Assembly: GCA_003344405.1 (NCBI GenBank)
Contig: NOWV01000041.1
Coordinates: 248,001 to 312,000 of the forward strand
DNA: 64,000 bases
DNA from: Trichoplax sp. H2
Taxonomy: Eukaryota > Placozoa > Uniplacotomia > Trichoplacea
Reading direction: 5' to 3'
Shown: positions 12,561 to 26,500 of the stretch, one piece after another
Layout of the letters: each line of letters opens with the position of its first letter
Numbering within the stretch: the stretch's first letter is position 1
The notes under the pieces: generated by a model
Database searches by the model: none
Told to the model about the DNA's origin: nothing
Seen by the model: only the letters and a program-made list of their open reading frames with translations
Program-made: the position numbers and the translations under genes

Positions 12561-12836
12561 GGACTTGTGTGCTCCCTCTTTGAAACGTTGAAGTAGAATA
12601 GGCTGATTTTGCTGTAGTCAAGGCTGTAGCAAAAGGAAACGACGAAGCCTTTAGCGCTTTCTGCAGGGATTTGAGAGTTTTTGATTACATTGGCATTGGT
12701 AACCTGAGGAAAGGGGAAATCAAGTTTATTATATGCATTCTTGACCTTAGATGCCCATTCTTGCCTAAACTTTATTTAAATGTCTAGTGACTGAATGCAT
12801 GTGGCTGTGAAGTTGTATGATACATATGCATAAAAC

Positions 12837-14052
12837 ATGGCTATGAGATTATTAGGTCAAATTGTAAGTTTTTCGAGATAATCTCCTTGATTATAGTAAA
12901 TAATTATAATTATCACTCGCAGTTCCATCTTGATTTACTGGTTAATTGATTATTACACAAGATGCAGTATTATAGCTAGTCGTAATAACTTATCGTTTCA
13001 TTCGTAGCACAGACTAGAGTGCATGCAGTAAGCATCCAGATTTATTAAAACTGTGCAACATAAATTTGTAGAAATGATTTACAACATGAAGTATTATATG
13101 ACGCCTTAGATGCAATGATGAGCTGGTTAAAGTTAATCACATGTCAATACTTATTGCTAATGCTTTGTAGCTCTACAATGTATATGCTTGGGTGAGCACT
13201 GATTTCAGTTATTCTGCTATTTAGGTTAATCAGATAGTAATTGCTAGTAAATTTCAAATTGGTACGGTCTTGCCAAGCAAGGTCAATTCTGGGCTACTGC
13301 ATTCTTCTGCCTTCTTACAAGGTCGTGCACTACTAAATAAGAAGAATATCTTTAAGAAGCTAAAACATGGTAAGGTCAGGATTAGTGGCCGTGATAGCAC
13401 TGGTAGAAAGAGTGTTGGCTACCGTGGTGGTGGCCATAAACGCTTATACCGTTTGATAGATTTCGTACGGGCTCCACTCCTTGAAAATGCCAGCAAATCC
13501 ACTCGTGTCACCGAAGATGTAATAAAAAGTAAAGTCTTAGCTATTGAGTATGACCCTAATAGATCTGCTCGAATTGCATTAATTGCAGACACGAAGAGAA
13601 AGTACATACTTGCTCCAATTGGTTTGCAGGCTGGAGATGTTATTACTGCATCTCGAGGTCGTCCGGCCAGCTTAGCTGATATTCAACGTGGCGATTGTTA
13701 CCCATTGCAACATTTACCTATTGGTACAATTGTGCATAATATTGAATTAACCCCTGGTAAAGGTGGTCAATTGGTTCGTTCTGCAGGGACTTCTGCACAA
13801 ATTATAAGAAAGGAATCCGGTGAAGTAAGACGCTTGAATGCCCATGGAACTTATGTTACTAGATCTGGAAAGGTTGTTGTTTTGCGTATGCCTTCAGGAA
13901 CGAATGTACCTATCAATGCTTTTTGCATGGGTACCGTTGGTAGACTTTCGAATGAGAATCATAAACATCGAATTCTTGGCAAAGCTGGTAGAGCCAGATG
14001 GTTAGGCCGGAGACCGAGGATGAAGAAAAAGTTCGTTGTCAAAGTTCGCTAG
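12837..14052 (+). CDS. MRPL2: Mitochondrial ribosomal protein L2 (uL2m)
   Basis: Large-subunit mitoribosome protein of the L2 family, which binds rRNA near the peptidyl transferase centre. Exon 1 (12837-12863, MAMRLLGQI) joins exon 2 (13225-14052) in phase 0 through donor GTAAGT and acceptor CTATTTAG, giving about 284 residues. Exon 2 is unambiguous: RISGRDSTGRKSVGYRGGGH then KRLYRLIDF (N-terminal OB-like domain), VLAIEYDPNRSARIALI, and the C-terminal domain with GGQLVRSAGTSAQI, VGRLSNENHKHRILGKAG and RARWLGRRPR. The short first exon is the likeliest start because exon 2 has no ATG before the conserved region; its N-terminus could serve as an import signal. After RWLGRRP only eleven residues remain, shorter than vertebrate MRPL2, so the tail has been shortened or an exon missed. 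Confidence 0.9.
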
Positions 14053-17000
14053 TTCTGAAAGAAGGTTACGCGGAGGTGTTATGTTACCCACTTTATTAGT
14101 ACTTGGCATTATTAATTGCTCTTATCCCTTTGCTCTTTGCAAAACGACGTCTGATTGCATAGTATGTTGTGAAAATTTTACGATAATTCTGAACTGTAAA
14201 CATTTTATGCGAAAGCTTTTCAAGGTCGTTATAGTTGAAATTTATTCAGTGGGAGATTACCGTAACTAACTGAATTTTCTTATAAGACACAATATTGCAG
14301 TCCACAGTTCAATTAATGGACGGAACTGTATAACAACAATTGTTTCTGATGGATGTAAATACGAAAGAAACCACAGTGTGTATAAGAATAATATATGCGC
14401 AGTTCGCGTGCAAATGCACGCTTGCAATAAATCAATGTACACAACATTTTATTGAACGTTACATCACTGAATGTCCATGTAATTTTATATAAGTGTTACT
14501 AATAACGAAAGGAGAAAATGCATGTTGTACCGTCAAAGTGGCTGTTTTTACAATGTTTGTATGATCGTATACCCTGCAGATAATTTCCTTAAAAAATTTG
14601 CTTTGCGATATAGTGTCTGGTCTTTTTTTCAAGTTTCAGTAATAGGACTGACTGGGCAGGTTTAGCACAGTTTGATTTGGAACTTTGAAATTTTACATAA
14701 TATTAATTTTTAATTGGGTGACTGCAATTATCATATCATAGACGATACACAGCTGAGTGTTGTAGTTGGTCGTGAAACAAAGTGAAGAGAAAGTATGATC
14801 ACGTTTGCTGTGAATTCAAGAGTATTTTAGACATTTATAGTTATTACGGTGTTTTGTTAGAACTACTTTGCAATAGAATATCTAAATACTTGATACTACT
14901 CGCATTCTACAGCATGCAGAGTTCTAAGACAATCGTACACGTAATACTAATTGATAGAAACTAAGAACTATTTCCTGCCAGATTGAAAGAATTTACGTAA
15001 GGATAGATCGAGTTCTTACTTTTATGCTGTAGTTATGAATGAATTGCTATAAAAGCATATCTTTTGCCACAAAATGCTTGCACAGTATATCAAAGTATTG
15101 GAGGTAAATTGAAAATCGTAAAATGGTGAAATAGCCGACGTTATTTATGATTCTCTTGGGCTTGGTTCCTTAAAGCAGAATTAGCAGAAATATACAGCGA
15201 CATAGTTACTCTGCCTGAGCTAAGAAATGAAGTCGTACATCAGCTTTGGGTCCATTGCATTGATTCGCAATTATTTATTGTAAAATAGCGCTGTAGATTA
15301 TTCTATCTCGTAATAAAATTTTAAATTACTGCATATATACAATTTTTGATAATCATAATTTACAGTGTATATAAAATGCCTTACATAAACTCCAGTTCAC
15401 TGGACAGTATAGCTTGGCTAGTCAGGTACTAATAGTACGTTACAATATTAGAAACGTTTTCTAGTAGTCTTCGCTATTGCGTAACTGTTATTGAGAACAT
15501 CAACATTATAAGTCAGATTATATTGTACTGCACACTTGATGGGGAATACATAAATATTTCTATGATTGATTATAGCAACCATAATAACGCTCGTTGGTTA
15601 TCTGAATAGGAATATCATACGGTGGTGGGATGTCTTGACTAATCGATGTTGGGATCCTTCGAGAAAATTCATCTAGTAGAAACATAGTAGAACATATATA
15701 TCATTATTCTGTTGGTTCGACTGCATTCATGAAAGAATGGTAACAGTTAATTCTACCCGGTTTATGACTTGCGTTATTCCATTGATCATTGCTATGGACT
15801 AGTTCAAATCAAAATATTCTCTCTACAGTACTGTGCGTACACTTACAGCATATAACTATACATAATCAATTCAATTTTATTACACCAGTGATATAAAGGC
15901 TTGATAAAAGTAATGAAAATCTACGGTATTGTACCTTTCTAGCAATTAGATCAATTTTTAGTTTGCAGAAATGTAAGTACTATTTGTAGTATAGATTCTG
16001 TAAATTCTGAAATGCTTCTCACCTTTGATTGTGTAAATTGAGTCCAGCGAAGGGGTATTGTACAAATTTAAACCAACATAGCTAGCTATAAATAAGACGA
16101 ATGATACACATACATAGATTGGTCCAGTGATTGCCCAATGCCTGATGTAAAAATAAGATGACTTTTAATACGTACCCATTCGTAGTACTGTATTATAGCT
16201 CATCGTTTACTCTCTACTGTTCATATCTTTCGATTTTTATATATTGGACTACTTCCTTACAGTCTTTAATGAATTATAAGTACGATACAAAACGACTTTT
16301 GCAGATAGCTATTGGATTTTGTAGTCAATATTCTAGGAATAAAGGTGATGTAACGTACAATATAGTACGTAAATGAAGTAAATCAATTATAACTACTTTA
16401 CAAATTCTAGGATGAAAGTAGTTACGTAAACTGTTCGTCCATGCTACTAGACTGTACTATACCAGTACTGTATATTGTATCGGCTTGCTATGCTCACTGC
16501 CGTGCTTACTTCTGTGGCCGGTAAGTCAATCCAACTTCTGTTAGCCATTCATCTGGAATGACGGCCCACAAAGTGTAGGTACCTTCAGTCAAGTCACAAT
16601 ATTAATGATTGATTACTAGTTGTAATAATTGCATAGTAGAGCACCATATCATTGTAAAATCCCATTGGAGAATTACTAGACTTGAGTGATGCTTTTAACT
16701 TTATTAAAATGTTATTACAATATGCAGTGTACAATAGAGCTCACCCAACAAGACATAAGTTGTAACATATAAGACGAAACCATAAATGGCCCGCGATGGA
16801 GTTGGCGATGGATGATGCTCGGGTGCTATTTTGATGTCCATTTTAAATTATTAATTGATAATAATTATTCAATCGACATGCTAATCACTCTACTGTACTG
16901 GAAAACATTTATCTTGTTACTAACTTGCATACATCTACAGACAAGAGCTAGAAATCAACATGAATCGGTCCATTATCATTGTCTGATTATCGTTAAAAAT

Positions 17001-18877
17001 TAATACCGCTAATCAATTAATCAATACGGTACTGTAAATAAAAGAAGCTAAAATATTCTGAGTTTCATTTAAGAGCTAGTTGACGATAATGATGATAATT
17101 AATTAATTTACAGGCACACTGTCTGGTGGCCACTTATTGATTGAATTTTTGAAGGACTTTGACTCCGTATCCTGACCAGTATTTAATGCACTACAGTACT
17201 AGGCTGATCTGAATCAGACAGTATGTTGTTGTAGCGACATTATACCGTACTGTACTGTACTCGCTAAATCCACTTTTGACTATACGGTACAGTACGCACA
17301 GGGTATGGTGAGCTTACAGTCAGTACACCACTGACCTTCAACAATGTCTGCCTGCCCCTACGTTCAAGGTTACAAGTTTTGTAGCGTAGAACAGAAATAC
17401 TGTCGTGCCTTTTTTGGTCTGTCAGTCTGGATAAAACGTCCATGTCAAACAGCAGTCACATATTGACAAGTTACAAACACCAAATATTCAAAAGAGACCC
17501 ATTTGATAAACGGGACTGTACCGCCAAGAGACCACTTAAAAAGGAAAAGACGCAGTGCCGCCGCTGCCATAGTACTGTACATGTACTGAAGCGCGATGAT
17601 CTACACCGTATGGACAAGTAGAAAATAGCTGCAACTCTATTTATTGACTGTACCGTATCGTGGAGTGTACAGTACATTGTACTGTACGTACAATAAAGCA
17701 CTGTAATCGATGCAGCCAGAGTAGCGGATGTTCAACATCGTTGACTGATGGCTGAAATAGTTAAGGGCGGACCCTTATACGGTAAACAGTGTCCGGCGCG
17801 ACGAAAAAACCACTTCGTCTGCTTTTAAGTCATTTTTTATAACACTAGACTTAAAATATCGACGTCAAGTTAATATCATTAATATAATTGTAATTAAATT
17901 TAAATCCAGTCGTCCACAAGGGACTACACATCAATTTTATCTAGTTGAAGTGAATCCCACCCACAACACTACATTCCAATCATGTATTGTTATGCAATTT
18001 AAGACGTTGCAGTAAAAATAACAGAAAAATATGTACGTCAATACTTACACTGATAACTATTTACGCACTCTTGACTGCTTAATACTACAGTCTATACGAT
18101 ACAGCGCTATCTCCGTATCAAACTCGTTCCGTACAGATTGCAGAAACAACTTTTTTTTTAATTGACAATGGGGGATACGTGCTTTGATAGGATAAATCCT
18201 TATTACGCAAGCGTGAAAGCAAGTGTGTTGATTTAAGTAGATCATCGGGCCGTGGAGTCAGCAGTCAATTTTTTTCCAATGTTACTGTTCAACACTAGGG
18301 GTAAGTCTATAAATGTCGATTAGTCTATTATTTTGTTGCAATCTTCCCTTTCTCATCGTTTTTACTGTTCTTTACTCCGGCTGTATGCTTTTCCAATAAA
18401 TAATCCCATTTTCTTTCCTTGTTGTTAGCTTTTGTTAGTCCATGTTCAATAGTTAATTAGGAGTTAGAAGATTCGTCAAAAGATATCTCGTACGGTTTTG
18501 TCGTTTTCTGTCTTATCTAACACCAACTTGTTATTTATTTCTCCCTGGTTGTATCGGTTTACTCGTTTTTTTTTCTCTGTGCTAGTCTGTTTGACGGTGA
18601 GCTAGACGCTGTTGTTGGAAATGATTTATTTTTTAAGATAAACTCTAGGATAGACGAATACGTCTTAATAAGTTACTGTATTGTATTGTATGGTAGACGA
18701 TGTTATATAAGATTAGTATGCGCAAGGAAAGAAAATTGAACGAGTAGAATGGTTGAATACTTTTTCTTCTTTTTCTAGAAACGCCTTTTTGCCCCCGTTT
18801 AGTACTGTACGTACGGTCGTAGATTGGAAGAAAGAATAAAACTTTGAGCGCGTTAACTTGATATAGTGTTGTAAAAA
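14053..18877. other. Intergenic region
   Basis: No recognised gene in 4.8 kb. AATAAA at 14424-14429 may belong to MRPL2 polyadenylation. TACTG arrays occur near 15826, 16452, 17225-17300 and 17570-17690. The last 550 bases before the SKI-like gene are strongly pyrimidine-rich on the plus strand and may hold its promoter and 5' UTR. A 40-codon open stretch ending at 15288 has ordinary amino-acid composition but no visible exon partners. Confidence 0.6.
17225..17690. repeat. (TACTG)n palindromic arrays
   Basis: TACTG/CAGTA runs at 17246-17262, 17284-17296, 17570-17586 and 17645-17690 switch orientation and form short hairpins. The intervening DNA is unique. Confidence 0.75.
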
Positions 18878-20589
18878 ATGTTTCACTGCTATGGTAATAG
18901 CAAAATTCCCGATGGATATGGTAATTGTCCGGTACCAGGATTTGCCTATCCTGCAAATCGACCTGTAGTCAGATTGTTATTAGACAATTATCGGCAGGTT
19001 TCACATCGAACCATGCTGGTGCCACAGCCTCCGCGTATCGGGCATTATCCTTACAAATTCGCACCTAATCCTTACATTTCGTCCGACGACAGCACGTTGA
19101 TGCCGAGTAATATTCCTTGTCCACCAGCGGCCACTGTACGAACTAATGTTATAAGGGTTCCTGGAACACGCGTCGCCGAGAATTCGCTACAGAATAGCGT
19201 AGCATTATCGACTGAAATTGAAGATGAAAACGTCGCTGCTTTTAATGTTGGTGGCGAGAAGCGTTTATGTTGGAATAGCTTAATGGAAACAGTGTTGAAG
19301 AATTTCTCCGCTCATGAAATCAATAAGAAAAAGTCTGATTTAAGAATTTATACTGGATTTTGTAGTAGTAAACAACTTGAAACGTTACAACTGATCGGAG
19401 TGTTGCCTCTAAGTCAAACACATTGTTCTCTAATCAGTAAAAGTGATGCTGCTCGTTTATGTAGCGTTCTTTTGCGTCCTCCTGACAAAAATTGTAATTC
19501 CGATCAAACCAGTCGTTCTCGTGGTATTGACGTCAGCCATGATTGTTTCGGTGGTTGTTCGGGCACTTTTATAACTGAAAGATATACTCATGTTAATGCA
19601 AAATGTATCCAATGCAGTCAGTGCGGTTGTATTTTCTCTCCACAGCAATTTGTCAGTCATAATCACAAAGGCTATGAAAACAGACTATGTCATTGGGGAT
19701 TCGATAGCTCGGAGTGGCGCACTTATTTACAGTTGGCTGATGAAGATCCTACCGAGGAATTACAAAAGGAATGGGATAGCATCCTATCTATAAAATTCAA
19801 TAATAGTACCGTCAATTATAAACGTATTGCGTCTGATGCTAGCGAAGGACCCCAGACCAAGAAATCACACGTCGAAGAGACGGCCGAAAATGATACACAC
19901 AAAGATGTGAGCGACGTCGACGACAATGTTTATTGTAAAGATTTGTCTGAAAAGGAAGTAGATAGTCCTTCCTCGTCTATTGCCCGTCCACAATTTACGG
20001 GTAAAGTTGTCACTGAAGTCGTCGATAAATCAGAAGTACCGGCAGTTGATACGATTATGTCTAGGGATTCATCTGAGAAGAATTTACCATTGGTAGCCAG
20101 TGCCGGATTAGTAGACAACGATAATGCCAACCTGATCGGATTGGCTAATGTTTGCTCTGAAGTAGTGAAGAACAAGGGAAACGATAACAACGAGGATATA
20201 AAGCACGATGACGATTTGTCAGATACTGATTCTACGGCTCTATCGAAAGCCTTGAGACGAGCCCAAAGAAAAATCGCAAAATTACAAATGTCATTAGAAA
20301 AAGCAAACGTTTCGTTAGAGAAAGCGAATATGGAAAAATTTAAGTTACAAGAAGAGGTTACACTCATAAATGATGGAAGAAAAGTAAGTCAATATGACCC
20401 TTAGATTACGTTGATTGTGGTTTTTATCTTTATAACATTTTTTATTTAAGTTGTAGTCCCTTTTGAAGTCATTGATCTTTTTTTGTCTTGTTTGCGACTA
20501 CGTTGCAATTTTGTGCGTAGTTAAGGTTCATTTAATAATATCAATTTTTTCTGATTAAAATTTAGGCCTACCGACACAAGCGACGTTAG
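18878..20589 (+). CDS. SKI: Ski/Sno family transcriptional co-regulator
   Basis: Exons 18878-20383 and 20566-20589 join in phase 0 (donor GTAAGT, acceptor AAAATTTAG), giving 509 residues. Ski/Sno proteins are nuclear co-repressors that bind R-Smads and Smad4 and damp TGF-beta/BMP signalling. The Ski/Sno/Dac homology domain spans about residues 128-203 (FSAHEINKKKSDLRIYTGFC, LQLIGVLPLSQTHCSLISKS, DAARLCSVLL). The SAND-like, zinc-containing Smad4-binding domain spans about 218-290 (HDCFGGCSGTFI, CIQCSQCGCIFSP, HNHKGYENRLCHWGFDSSEW). An acidic Ser/Asp-rich linker follows, then a heptad-like coiled coil (about 455-495). Reading through the intron would stop at 20404, so a slightly different C-terminus is possible. 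The ATG is preceded by AAAA and has no upstream in-frame extension. The symbol denotes the family; orthology to Ski rather than SnoN/SKOR is not settled. The 145-residue minus-strand frame at 19930-20367 is its shadow. Confidence 0.93.
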
Positions 20590-23557
20590 TTCGTGGTTTA
20601 TTAAAAATACGTACGATAGCCAATATCGTACAAAATGAAACTTTAAACAGTAACTAAAATATTGTTAGTTTCTAGTAAAACGTAGCATTCGATATATTTT
20701 GTACATAACAAAATTATGATTTATGGTGAAAGAGGACTAATTTTTGATCACTATCCGTTTCTTTTTGTTACAATGGCGACTTAATTTCTAATTTTTTTTG
20801 AATGATCGCTAGAGAAATTGGTTTTATAAGACGGGTCAAGAATAGACACTGTAGGGTTTACTGTACCGCTTTAGTGCAGCGATACATTTAACGATAACAT
20901 TTTACTGTACTTCGTAGTACGTATACGATGGATCGTAGCATCGTAGTAAACTGTATAACGTTGATGCAGTACTTTTATTTGTTGTAATGGACTATGATTC
21001 ACCTTTATATCCATATAGTATACTAGTAGTGCACGTATTTCATAGAAGTAGACTTAGTAAAATCATTTTGTAGCTGTTGCTAGATACTTCTGTATTTGTA
21101 TTTTATATGCGACACTGCTTTGATTGATTTTAATGTTTTTCGTAATCAGATTTTTCTTTCTTTGATTAGAAAGATAGTTACGAGTTTTTTTGTACAGTAA
21201 ATAGATAGATGAAATATATATAGAAGCATAGTGTTGAAATCATCATAAATGACGAATGAGCTTTTTTGAGAAATTAATTTTATAAGCTGGATGCTTCAAA
21301 AAGTCAGTACTGTAACAGTATTAAATTACGGTAGATTCGTAACAATTTGACACATTTTGTTAGTCTTGTTCAAGTATTTTACAACCGTGATTAAGATGTA
21401 CTCCTGTCCAAACTTTCAAATTGATAACTTTTTTTATTCGTTAATACTAGATATTGTAGCAACGTTTGTAAACGGTAGAAAGTTCCTCAATGCAGGAAGT
21501 TCTATATCCGTTGTTGAGCTAGTCGTGTAGTTTAATTAACCGGTTTCCCAGTGACCGGTACGCTATTCTGTGGCGTAAAAATATATATATATATATGGTT
21601 AAAACAGTGCTGTCTTGCCGAATTTAATGAATTTATTATGCTGACTCTAGTAATAAAATAAAATGAATAACTCACACATACAGTGTACATACGTATATTT
21701 TTATTTCATATTATTACTATGCGTACCTAAACAGTACAGTACTATATTTGATTTATTAATTGCACTATGTAACTATATCTGCCGATTTTTAGATTGTCTA
21801 TGATTTTTGGTCTTCCTTTTTATTACTTTATGCCAAATAGCGATTGCCGATCATGGTACACATATTTGGGTGTATGTCTAGACTAGAGCAAGTAAATCTT
21901 CATGGATTCAAAGTTGGAAGTTTCACGTTTGTAGTGCCGTAGTAGTTTACTAGTTTTTAGCATTCCTTTGCCATTACGCCCGCATGAGTAATTGTTAATA
22001 CTGATTTGTTACATTGAGCCAATTAACGGGCAAACAATGGTGGACGATTGGTAGTATTGTTTGAGGATTAGCAAAACAGTGTAATAAATTGAGTACTCAC
22101 AGTGTCACGAGTTACTAGTTAAGGCTGAATTGAAACAATGGCTACCGATTGAGCTAGAAATGATTTTTAGTCATTTGCACATTCCACTCCGCACGCCATA
22201 TTATTATAATAGACCATGTAGCTATACATCCCTTTAATTAATTAATCTTGATAATGTAAAACAAGAGCGAACTGTTCTCAGGAATGACATAGAGTACGTA
22301 TTTTCGTCCCCGGGGGTTCATAAAACTACAATGCTTGATCGGTTCTTCTTCTATGGACTACTAGCGCGTACCTAGTATTTTGGATTGTACTCTAGTACAT
22401 AGCCTATGGTTCTGTACATTGTACGGCTTCGATACTTAGTCTACAGAATACGATCAAGTACGTTAAGTGACTAAAGCAAAAAAAATGAGAGCCCTCTTTT
22501 TTATTCTCTGGCCAAGTGCAGAGCGAAGTTCTAAAACATGTTCATTGTCCATCTAAGAAAATAAGAGCAAGTTATATAGATAAACTTTGAAGTGTGCCGC
22601 CCACTACAGTTACTACAGTACGGTACTGTACTTCCTAATACTGTACTGTATGTTTCCGCGCTGGGCGTTAATTTACTTGAATAGGTTTTATCATTAGTGT
22701 AACCCCCTGCTCTAATAATTATAGTTACTAATTTGCTAATGCAACATATTACAACGTAGCCCATCGCATATGTACTGTACTATCTCAGGCTATGCTATTA
22801 ACTTAAAAAATGTTATCAGTATTCTTAATTAATTATGTAATTATATAATTATTTAAGATAAGATAACATACTATACAGTACAGAAGAGTACAGTACAGTA
22901 GAGTACTGATAATTATTATAATTAAAATAATTAATTAAAGAACAGGCCGCCGCAGTAGCGCTCGCTTCAATTCAAGGCATGCTCAAGGACTTGCTGCAAT
23001 ACAGCCTAGCACTATTTAATTTGAATAAAATCCTGAGGCGTTCAAGCAGTTGTTACGAGCGTGTCTATGAGTACGACGGCAACTTGGAATCTACGCTATA
23101 TCATGGTTCTTAAACTGAGAAAAGAAACAGGCAATTTTCTCACATGGTACCATACCAAAAAATCATCAGTCGGACATCTGTTGTACGCGTGATTAGAAAT
23201 TCTACCTATGCTATAGTTAATTATTTATTTATTCAATGACTGAATTTGTCGATAATTATAACTACTGTATTTTAACTAGGGCAGTTGGACTGATTGCTGA
23301 TGAAAGATAGTTTCTGAGCAGCCTTTCCAATGTATTAACATGCCAGAACAGTTATTATAATTATTTGAGACAAGGTTGCAATGAGAAATGCACATATCGT
23401 GCATAAACTCTACGTAAAAAGTTAAAGCTCTTTTCTTTAGACTTTGTAACATATTAAGATATACGGTATTTCAATACATAGATGCGTATGATCATCTCAG
23501 CAGAACAGGAAAATTAATCTAAAAAATTTAAATACGACAAACTATATTTTTTATTAA
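20590..23557. other. Intergenic region between convergent SKI-like and DCAF17 genes
   Basis: No gene seen. It holds a short (AT)n run at 21581-21597, TACTG blocks at 21732-21745, 22615-22655 and 22870-22912, and an AT-rich inverted pair framing the last of these (22822-22941). Confidence 0.6.
22822..22941. repeat. Palindromic AT-rich element with TACTG core
   Basis: The left end TTCTTAATTAATTAT is mirrored by ATAATTAATTAAAG at the right end, and the AT-rich arms (about 35 bp each) continue to pair imperfectly inward. The centre contains ACAGTACAG and GAGTACAGTACAGTAGAGTAC. It resembles a small foldback or MITE-like element, but no target-site duplication is clear. Confidence 0.5.
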
Positions 23558-26500
23558 TTATATTTGATATAAATTTGCAGTAAAGTTTGTATTCACTTTC
23601 GATGTATGTATCATACGATCACGATCGATCAAGACAGAGTTATCGGCGTCCTGAAAATGATAGAGAGATATCGTTAGTTCTTGTACTATACCTTACCTTA
23701 TTAAACTGAAAATATATAGGTACTAATACGAGTATAGACATGTAATTAGATTTATTTTTCATTATTCGCGCCCATAGCTTCATGCAGGAATTTACTAACT
23801 GTTATAAGTCGTGTCCTCTAAGCGATTAAAAAGCTAAAAGCTATCATTCTACATTCTAAATATGATGAATTACAAAACACGAGCATTACTTCATTCCAGT
23901 TCGAGAGTGTAATTTCTTTTACAATTTCAAAAGTATCCCAGTCATGTAAATAAACTACGCCTTTACAGGACAAGGTTACGACTACTTCCAGTTCATCTTC
24001 ATAATCGATCATTAATAGTGCCTACAATTTCAAACATTGTTTACCACACAGTCATAGAATTTTTGTATATGACAGTGAAATGTTGGACAAGTATAAGTTA
24101 CCTCATCGTTTTCATTAAAATTTACAGCTCCTAAGTGATAAACCTGCTTTATGGTTCTTCCTGATGACGTTGTATGACTAACCTACTCATGCAATGAGAT
24201 AGCGTTATGTAGATATATTGTTATGCATGCTTTGAAAATTAATAAAATCTTTCCAAGTAAAACAATCTATAGCATAATATTGATTAAAATTAAATTTCAA
24301 CGGTACAACTGAGGTTTCAATAACAAAGTAACCTAACCTGAGGTGCTTCGACATTGAGGATTTGCTTCATATTAATCTTTCCACACTCTACTAATTCATT
24401 ATGGTCATTCATAGGAAAATGATGTACTTTATAAAATCTGATTTGGAAGAAAGATATCATTAAATGTATAACCGTAGTTATGAATTGTGAAACCTATTTG
24501 CAATAGAACTATATATATAACCCGATAATCTTTATCTTACGTGGCTCTGTCGGATTCAATGTGTAGTAAATGGTCATTAAATGAAAAATATGCACAGTCA
24601 TTGTATAATTGAATATTTTTTGTATAGAAGATACCATTTTCAGCCTACATATATAGCAATAAACATAAAATGCAACATTTATCGTATATCCGAGTAGTTG
24701 TGCTATGTGATCTAATATATAGGAATGATATGATTGTGATAACTAAAGCATTAATTTATTGTTTCTAACCAGTTTGTTATAGCAGAGTGATCGAACTTCG
24801 TATTGATAAAGTTTCATATTAGGTGTTCGATTAACATAATGCCATGGGATCCCACCAAATGTAACTGTATGATCTTCAGACGTCTTTAGTTGAAATAAAG
24901 TTTCTAGAGTTTCTATTACTGTTTAACAAATTAACCAGTGCTTCAATTTTACATTCTGTGCATAAAATAACGTTTCAAGCATACCATATGTATACTTAAT
25001 GATCTACAACATTTTTCTTATTAAGACATTAAACCTTCGCTGGCTTTAAGTAATTTTACATATTTGAACTAGCCTACCAGTTGTTATTGGAATACCCAAG
25101 GGAAATTTTCCAACAATTTCATTATTCAAACGATCGCCTAGCAATACAACCTCAGTGGCATTCTATCGATGGCGAGTATAGAATTTTTAATAAATATGAA
25201 AGAAAGGATCAATATTAAATAAAGTAGCATTTAAGTTACACTATACCATTTCTATTATTTTGTTAAAGTCATAATACGTGGTTACCAAAGACCGATGACG
25301 AACTATAAGCATACTTTCACAAATGTTGACATTGGTAATATTATGTCCAAACACCTACCATAAAATTGTATAGCATACCAGTAGATCAATATTTCTATAT
25401 GCCTTAGTAACAAATTGTACGACAATGCAACACCTGTTTATCAATCTTCAACCGAGATACTAATTTTATCGGCCCTATTTCTAATATAATGAGGTGCATA
25501 AATATTGAGCTCCCCTATTCAAATGAATAAGTGTAATTATGATTATTATTAATAAACTCCGCTAAATTGTTTAAGTAAAAAAGGATTTGTTGGAAATCTT
25601 TAAAGTTAACAATTACATATCGGTTATGTTTCAAAGTATTGTTATTATTTCATTCTTCACTAATATACTTTTAGTAGAATGAGTCTTAATATATAAAATA
25701 AAATTAAAAATTACAAACCGTCGCCTGATTTCTTGCACTTTTTATAACTACTCTTTTATTTTCAGTTTCCCAACATAGTTTCCTGAATTAGATTTAAGCA
25801 TGATTAAGCAGGCTGAAGTTAACTCAATTTAAATACATATACTTATGTATAGCGTATTACAAGAACTTGGGAGCAGAGCCTAAGAAATAATTTTCCAATA
25901 ATTTTCCGGTTGTTATTTCATATCTAAGTAAGTAGTTTCTGTTAGTAAGAGCAATCAGACTTTGTTTGTGGCTGCATAAATCATCTGGATTTATAATCTA
26001 AAGAAAAAATAATACATTTTAGCTGAGAGAAGATTAACTAAGAAGTCTAATAGATCGTAAAGCAGTATTACTTTTGGCGTCATTAATCGAATTGTCTACG
26101 AACTCACACAACGTGTGCAATTTTAAATTCACTATATTTAGTATAGAATATAAGTATAATCTTATAGCTGTATAACTGTGAAGATATCCGTATAGATATT
26201 TTTATCGTAAAATACGTACATTGTACGGGCATTCATAGGATAGAGCATCCACGATTCGACCATAACTCGGATTAAGTATGTACATAAGTTTTGGTTTCCC
26301 ATCTATGAAATTGTGACTGGTAAAGGTAAATTATCAAAAAATTAATGATGTATGAACGCAAACATGATAATCTTGGAGTAGGTCAATTATCAGAGAAGAT
26401 TTCGAGAAATTTTTAAGGGTGTATCTGCTAGTCCATACCTACCAGTCATACGCTTTTCGATAACTGTCATTGAATAGGATCCTATCGTAAGCACGTAAAG

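Larger units (their letters stand above)
9515..12836. other. Intergenic region
   Basis: AT-rich DNA with no recognised gene. Short TACTG-type palindromes occur near 10266 and 10975. A perfect GC-rich hairpin lies at 12120-12146 and a larger TACTG cluster at 12330-12560. Open frames at 10371-10562 and 11762-11974 have no family resemblance or splice support. Confidence 0.6.

Noticed and set aside
15168-15288. 40-codon open stretch (ELAEIYSDIVTLPELRNEVV)
   Set aside because: Protein-like composition, but no ATG, no matching exon nearby and no recognised family.
19930-20367. 145-codon minus-strand open frame
   Set aside because: Antisense shadow of the acidic Ser/Asp-rich linker of the Ski/Sno gene.
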